From: Pocillopora verrucosa
Lineage: Eukaryota; Cnidaria; Anthozoa; Scleractinia; Pocilloporidae
Reading direction: 5' to 3'
Length of the DNA stretch: 64,000 bases
NCBI RefSeq assembly: GCF_036669915.1
Contig: NC_089319.1
Span: 9,084,080-9,148,079, forward strand
This document shows, piece by piece, positions 58,861 through 64,000 of this stretch. A program made the position numbers and the translations under genes. The notes under the pieces were generated by a model. That model had not been told where the DNA came from and did no database searches. It saw nothing but the letters and a program-made list of their open reading frames with translations. Numbering within the stretch: position 1 is the first letter of the stretch; each line of letters begins with the position of its first letter.

Positions 58861-60044
58861 TAACTGGACACGCCACCCATCTCTCCGCCAAATAAGAAAC
58901 GTCCCGTAATTATTTGATTTTAGCGCCCGGGGGCTTAATTACTTTTGATACCTAAAGGGAGGTCGCTTATTCAAAACCGGGCGCATGATAGGGACAGGGT
59001 ACTTGTTTCTTTTTTGAGAAACAGCAGAACGAGAATCAAAGCTTTTATTTTCATTTGACTGAGGATCAAAGCAGACTTGTTGTCTCGCCTTGCTAGATCG
59101 GCTAGCCAAGCAATCCTCGCAAAATTTTGAGACAGGATCTTTCGTTTGAAGGAACAATGCGCTTCCGGTGGCAGAGCGAAAGACTAAGACGAAGACTTTT
59201 TTCTTATCGTGAGGCTTTCAGTGAGCAGCTTAAGAAAGATGGACCACGGTTGATCTCAATGTTCATGTGCTCGTACAGTGCTATTACTTGAACAGAATAA
59301 GGGCGCTCATTGGCATAGGGTAGCTTATTAGAATAAGGGCGCTTACTCAGTAGGGGCGCTTATTGACAAAAACAAATCCGAGGGGGGGGGGTTACTAATT
59401 TGAAGGAAGGCGCTTGAGTCATTGCGGCACTGGTAAAACTCATCAAAGAGTTCGTGGGGTATTCGATCATCTCTTGCTCTCGCCAATCAAGGGCATTGTG
59501 GAATGCACCAATCAGATCGCAACAGCGTCTCTTCCATAGTAGACACAATCAGCTCCTACAATATTAATGGAAGCTTTGCAGTTGTTTTAAGACTTAAATG
59601 GACAAAATTTAGAATCTTTCATTCATATTCAACTGCAACAAACTGAGTAGAGACTGGGGCTCAAAATGTGTCTGAGGGTCACGCATTACAAAGAATGAAA
59701 AAAAAATTTTTTTAATGAAATTGTTGTCAATTTCTCTGGCTGCAGCTGGAATTGTCTGTAAATAACATGGCTTAAAAGTGTAAAACTGTTATCTGTTCTT
59801 TAACTTACATTGTTTTTTTCGCAGAAATGAAATAAACACAATCCTTCATTTGAAATCAACATTTCCTAAATTTATGTGAACATTCTAATTCATTCGATTT
59901 TGTCAAAAAAAAAAAACTGAACATGAAGAATTCAGTAACCTTGATGTTAGGTAAATACAAGTAAAATAGATCTCTCTTATATTTCATTAAAACTGTCTGT
60001 ATATACACTTTACATATAATTTTTTCCTTTGCTGCTGATTTTTG
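58861..60044. other. Intergenic with GGGCGCTTATT-type repeats
   Basis: Several AAGGGCGCTTA/GGGCGCTTATT units lie at 58920-58985 and 59295-59365, ending in a G-run near 59383. A diverged opposite-strand relative occurs at 62935-63015. The rest shows no gene. Confidence 0.5.
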
Positions 60045-60167
60045 GGATCAATATCAGTATCTAAACAACTGCACACCTACCCCTCTCATACCCCAACATT
60101 ATTAGTTGACTATTGTTGGGTTAGGGGAGGGGTAGGTGCACGGTGGCTAAAGTACTGACATTGATCC
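60045..60167. repeat. 123-bp near-perfect palindrome
   Basis: GGATCAATATCAGTA at the left edge pairs with TACTGACATTGATCC at the right. The inner 27-29 bases (CACCTACCCCTC ... CCCCAACA) pair with TGTTGGG ... GAGGGGTAGGTG around a short loop (TTATTAGTTGACTAT). It is a foldback MITE; a transcript would form a long hairpin. Confidence 0.85.
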
Positions 60168-60690
60168 AATTTTCACTAAAACACAAGCGCAGGCTAACAT
60201 AGACACATGCACCAGGATGCTGATCACCGTAATTCCTTTGTTTGACAAGATCCTTACAAAAGACACCAATGATCAAATCTGGGTTTCACTTGTGCTATAG
60301 TTTAAAAAGGCCCCCCACTTGCTTATGATTAGATACTTGAACTTTTGACCTATACTCCTGTATCCTAAAGTCTGGTCAGAAACTCAAGACCACTTCAGTC
60401 TAATGAAAATGAAAATTTCAAAGGCCACTCCAATGCGAGGGTCACTGTGGCTTGGGTCAGATAAATCATGCTAGCATAATTATATGTATAATGCTTTAGT
60501 CAGAGCATCATGCATAATACTGGCATAATGGCTAAACTTCTTGAAAATTTTCTTGATAATGTTGTGTTTCCATGGTGATGCTGAAAAGCATTATGTTCAA
60601 ATTTTTTTAGCATAATTTAAGTGACCCTACCATTGGCAATAGGCCAAGCCATTATCATGGAATGACAAGTCAAATGTGTTTCAATGAACA

Positions 60691-63407
60691 CTAAACAATA
60701 ACACCTAGTGCCATACAAGAGGGTGGTCGATATGGAGGGGGTGGGTCACCAGCTCTGACACTTTCATTATCATCAAGAACTGCGCTGTATGGTGGAGGGG
60801 CAACATTCCCCTCAAAGAATCCAGAGACAGTCTGCCGTGCACCCTGGATAACAACATGTCCTCTATGATTGCGATGATGGTGGTGCCTTCTCGTTCTGTA
60901 TCTGCGATTTTGTGTTCTGATATGTATTCTTGTTGGAGCTCTTGTCACTATTGAGTTCCTTTGACGTTTTGAGAGTGTTGTATGCCGTACAATGCTGAAG
61001 ACAACAAGTACCACAAGAAACATGCATGTACACACAGTTGCAACAACAACAAAAGTATATGGAAGATGTTCACTTCGTGGTTCTGATTTACTCTCTGAAG
61101 GTTTCATTGTCACATTCATCTTCACAACTGGAACAGATTTTCCTAAGAGTCCATGTTGTGAAAAAAAAAAAATTAAAACACATGTAAGATAAATAAACAA
61201 CACATATATGTCAGCATAAATTTCTAATTTTCTGGAACAAGGAAAGTACTTTACTTAAGTTTCATCTAGCCATGGAAAGAGATTGACAAGAAAATGTAAT
61301 GAATAATAATTGAATCATTTTTAAATGTTAAGGCCGATGATCAATAAGAAAATGTTTAATTCAATGGTAATTCTAATGATTTAAAAGCAGACCAGACTTT
61401 GCAACAACTCTTCTTCAAAGTAAATATTCCCATTAAGTATAATCTCATTATTTTCTAAACTTTCACACCACCTTGAAAACATCTAACCCATAAAACATCT
61501 GTAGATTCAAAATTGGAAAAAAACTTAAAATTTCCACAATAGCTAAACAGAACTAATTAAATTAAAACAATCTTGTAAACAGACCTGTTTTAGGAGTTTT
61601 AACAGCTTGGGGAGTACTAACTGGCTTTTGAGAATGATCTGAAGCAAAATAGAAATTAAAAACTTTTTTGCATATCAGTAATTCTTATTTTTCAACTGTT
61701 TGTGGTTGGCATCCCTTTACATCTTCCTTGTTGGTGTATCCCCTCCAGTGTCTACCTACTCTCGCAAACTGGTGGGCATCCTTACAATAAACGACAACTT
61801 TAACTTGACCATAAAATTTTGTGAGGCAACACTTTAAGGTCATGGAGATGCAATTGTCTGATAGTTGGTATGATGGACTCCCAGGGTTAAAACATCCAGG
61901 TCATGGACTGAAACCTTGACTCTGACTTGCCCTTATTCACCCCCGTGCCCAGGTGTGTAGATGGGTACCAAAGACCTGTCAGAGAAGCCTGACAAAATGC
62001 TGGGGATGGGGATGGGGATGGGGATGGGGCTGGGGAGGGGGGTAACCTACCATGAACGGGCATCTCATTTAGTGGAAAAGAAATACTCCATGAGGCTTCA
62101 TGTAACATAGACCAGGATAAGCCCCAGTGAATTGTAGGCCATTTGGCCCAAATGAAAGTCTTTTTTATTAAACCCTAATAAGGCTGTGACCCTGTACTTG
62201 CTCCGGCAGAGGTTTAAGCTGGAGAAGACTCATTCAAGCACCTCCACCTCTATAGACACCTCAGTGCTTTAAGTGCTTTTGCACATTTCAAATTTTCCAA
62301 AAACAGGAAATGCAAATAAGATGAACAGAAACACCAAAAGATTATCTGCTTCCAAAAACAAGTTTGGATGAACTACATGTACCTGTAGAACACTTAAATA
62401 ATTTCTAAAGAAAAAAATGATAGCTCCATAACCAGTAACAAGAAATTAAGAAAAGAAAGGTTTAGAAAAAAAAGATTACTATGTGTCTCTGATAACATGC
62501 AAACCTGCTGGAAATATTTGATTTAAAAAGGATAGTTTTGTACACAATTTTGTGCCCACCTTTTTTCTTGAGGACCTCCAATATCCGGGAATAATTGACA
62601 AAGAAGCATTTCCTGTGTTTTTCAAGTATGTCCATGGATAAAACAAATTTAGGATGTTTTGTAACGTGACAACCAGCCAGTTCACTAATGCACATCCGCA
62701 GATTTTTCACCTCTCGGCAAATTGATGAAGAGTTCCGATTAAATTTTTGGTAGCATCTATTGACAAGATCCTCACTACATACTTTTCTATGAACTGCAAA
62801 GAGAAGGAGAGTCATTAGAAGCATACTCTTCCAGAAAACAGTTTAAATTGATGCCCCTTTGTACAAGTGTTATAAGTTGAAGGGGTCTACATCTATGTAC
62901 AGTAATGATTCAATTTAGCACCCTCTTTCCAATAAGAACCTCCCTCAAATAATATTTGTTGGTAAACGCCCCCATTGAGTAAGCACCTTCATTCCAATAA
63001 GCACCCCTACACTAATTATTGCCCCTATTTTGTTTCTGCAATAGCACTGTTAGAGTACATGTAAGCATGGGTCCCTCTTGCTTTAATTACTTGCTTACAA
63101 GGTAAAAAAAAAGGGGTCTGTTACTGTTACTACTTCATATAACACTTGATCAAAAGCTGCACCAATGCAGTTAAAAAAGGCATACCTTTACTTGGTGGTA
63201 AACAGTCAGGAAAAGAATTTACTTTGTTGATAAGTGATTCATACTGGACTCTTATCCTGGCATGGCTTGGCCAAATGTTATTAGCACAAGCTTTGAGACA
63301 AGACCGTAATTCCAAAATTTCCTGGCATATCTTCAAGTTGTTCTCATTGAACTGATCCTGACAAACTGTCAACCAATGTTCAGTGCAGTTACTACTAGCA
63401 TAAGATT
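60691..63407 (-). CDS. Type I membrane protein with six-cysteine modules and PPxY tail, four exons seen, 5' end beyond window
   Basis: Minus-strand exons 63407-63186, 62793-62560, 61638-61585 and 61142-60691 join in phase (every junction phase 1), giving the last 320 residues. The first two exons each encode one module with cysteine spacing 7-11-8-(3 or 6)-(27 or 20): C-TEHWLTV-C in module 1 and C-SEDLVNR-C in module 2. A short Ser/Thr/Pro stalk follows, then a membrane span (YTFVVVATVCTCMFLVVLVV), a very basic His/Arg-rich tail segment (RRYRTRRHHHHRNHRGH), and two PPxY motifs (PPPYSAV, PPPYRPP) near the end. PPxY motifs usually bind WW domains such as those of Nedd4-type ubiquitin ligases. 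The incoming phase-1 acceptor at 63408 shows more exons upstream, presumably with a signal peptide and perhaps more modules. I do not recognise the family. Confidence 0.78.
62002..62040. repeat. GGGGAT hexanucleotide tandem
   Basis: Several GGGGAT units ending in a G-rich tract, in an intron of the six-cysteine receptor gene. Confidence 0.85.
62935..63015 (-). repeat. GGGCGCTTATT-family remnant, inverted
   Basis: The reverse complement reads GGGGTGCTTATTGGAATGAA and GTGCTTACTCAATGGGGGCG, close to the units at 59295-59365. It is intronic. Confidence 0.6.
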
Positions 63408-64000
63408 CTGCCAAAAAATTAACAAGAATATCAGTAACTTGAAAGGATTAATGATTAAAAATTATTTGTGTTGAATGATAAACATCCCTACTCCATAACA
63501 CAACAGTTTTAAAAGTACAGATTATGTCTTCCAATACCTTATGAAGTGAAAATTTTTGCAACATATCTGTATTCTAACTCGTATTTAGTGATTCAACATT
63601 TAACTTGGAAAAGAACCTTTGGTTTGTTAGAATTTTTAAAAGAATTTACAACTTCTTTGGTGACAAAATCACTTTGATTGTTTATGTATTTAGAGTCATT
63701 TCTTCATCCACTTTCCAGTGATTAATAATAGTAATTGAACTGAGTGGGGTGCAAGTTGGTCTGAAACATATAAGTTATTTCAAAATTCAATGAGCGCACA
63801 GCTTAAGTTTCATTTGAAATCATACGTATGATTTCTGACTAAAATTGCACGACACAGTCCAGTTACCACTTTGTTACATCCACTTTTAAATCACAAAATT
63901 CAGTTGCTCAAATACAGGATTTTCTAGTCTGTACAAATATTTTAATGATCCAGTACTGAGCTGGTTTGTAAAAAGTTGCAAAATTTGATTTTCATTTCTC
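63408..64000. other. Intron of the six-cysteine receptor gene, no exon recognised
   Basis: AT-rich sequence to the window edge. I found no further module-like open segment with acceptor and donor on the minus strand, so the next upstream exon probably lies beyond 64000. Confidence 0.45.

Noticed and set aside
1..64000. CRISPR array, prokaryotic operon or viral genome
   Set aside because: No regularly spaced repeats, no ribosome-binding-site-led gene chains and no viral structural genes. Exon-intron structure throughout is eukaryotic.

Overview
This is eukaryotic nuclear DNA, AT-rich, with short exons separated by long introns and GT-AG splice sites, and with many interspersed repeats. The gene content (a SEFIR/IL-17-receptor-like protein, FNBP4, a SIRT3/SIRT2-like sirtuin, an intronless BTB-BACK-kelch gene) points to an animal. 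The tRNA-derived SINEs, palindromic MITEs and CR1/L2-like LINE remnants look like those of an anthozoan cnidarian, most likely a stony coral; the species assignment is inference. All exon models were built by hand from splice sites and reading-frame phase, with no transcript or database support.

Left region (1-16 kb): the window opens in the last exon of one SEFIR-domain receptor (343-555). A complete IL-17-receptor-like gene follows (3553-14102, 11 exons, about 430 aa: signal peptide, ectodomain, one membrane segment, SEFIR domain). Its last exon and about 2 kb of 3' flank are a duplicate of the sequence at 331-2470, so this is a tandem receptor array. From 14 to 21 kb I see only repeats and a truncated LINE end.

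Middle (21-33 kb): a two-exon gene for a small secreted six-cysteine peptide with beta-defensin-like spacing and a TATA box (20887-22487, +). A four-exon gene for a TauD/TfdA-type Fe(II)/2-oxoglutarate oxygenase lies on the minus strand (25204-27573). Then come a large palindromic MITE and a decayed LINE reverse transcriptase (29.6-30.9 kb, -).

Right-centre (33.7-53 kb): an 18-exon FNBP4 orthologue (46943-33699, -; two WW domains, proline-rich segment, conserved C-terminal block) is head-to-head with a seven-exon SIRT3/SIRT2-like deacylase (47506-52775, +). The two start codons are 562 bp apart, suggesting a shared promoter.

Right end (53-64 kb): an intact single-exon BTB-BACK-kelch gene (56247-58085, +) sits among decayed fragments of its own paralogues and duplicated flanks, a local birth-and-death cluster. 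The window ends inside a minus-strand gene (60691-63407 and beyond) for a single-pass membrane protein whose ectodomain has two homologous six-cysteine modules, each on its own phase-1 exon, and whose cytoplasmic tail has two PPxY motifs. I do not recognise this family; together with the defensin-like peptide it is the most promising novelty in the window.
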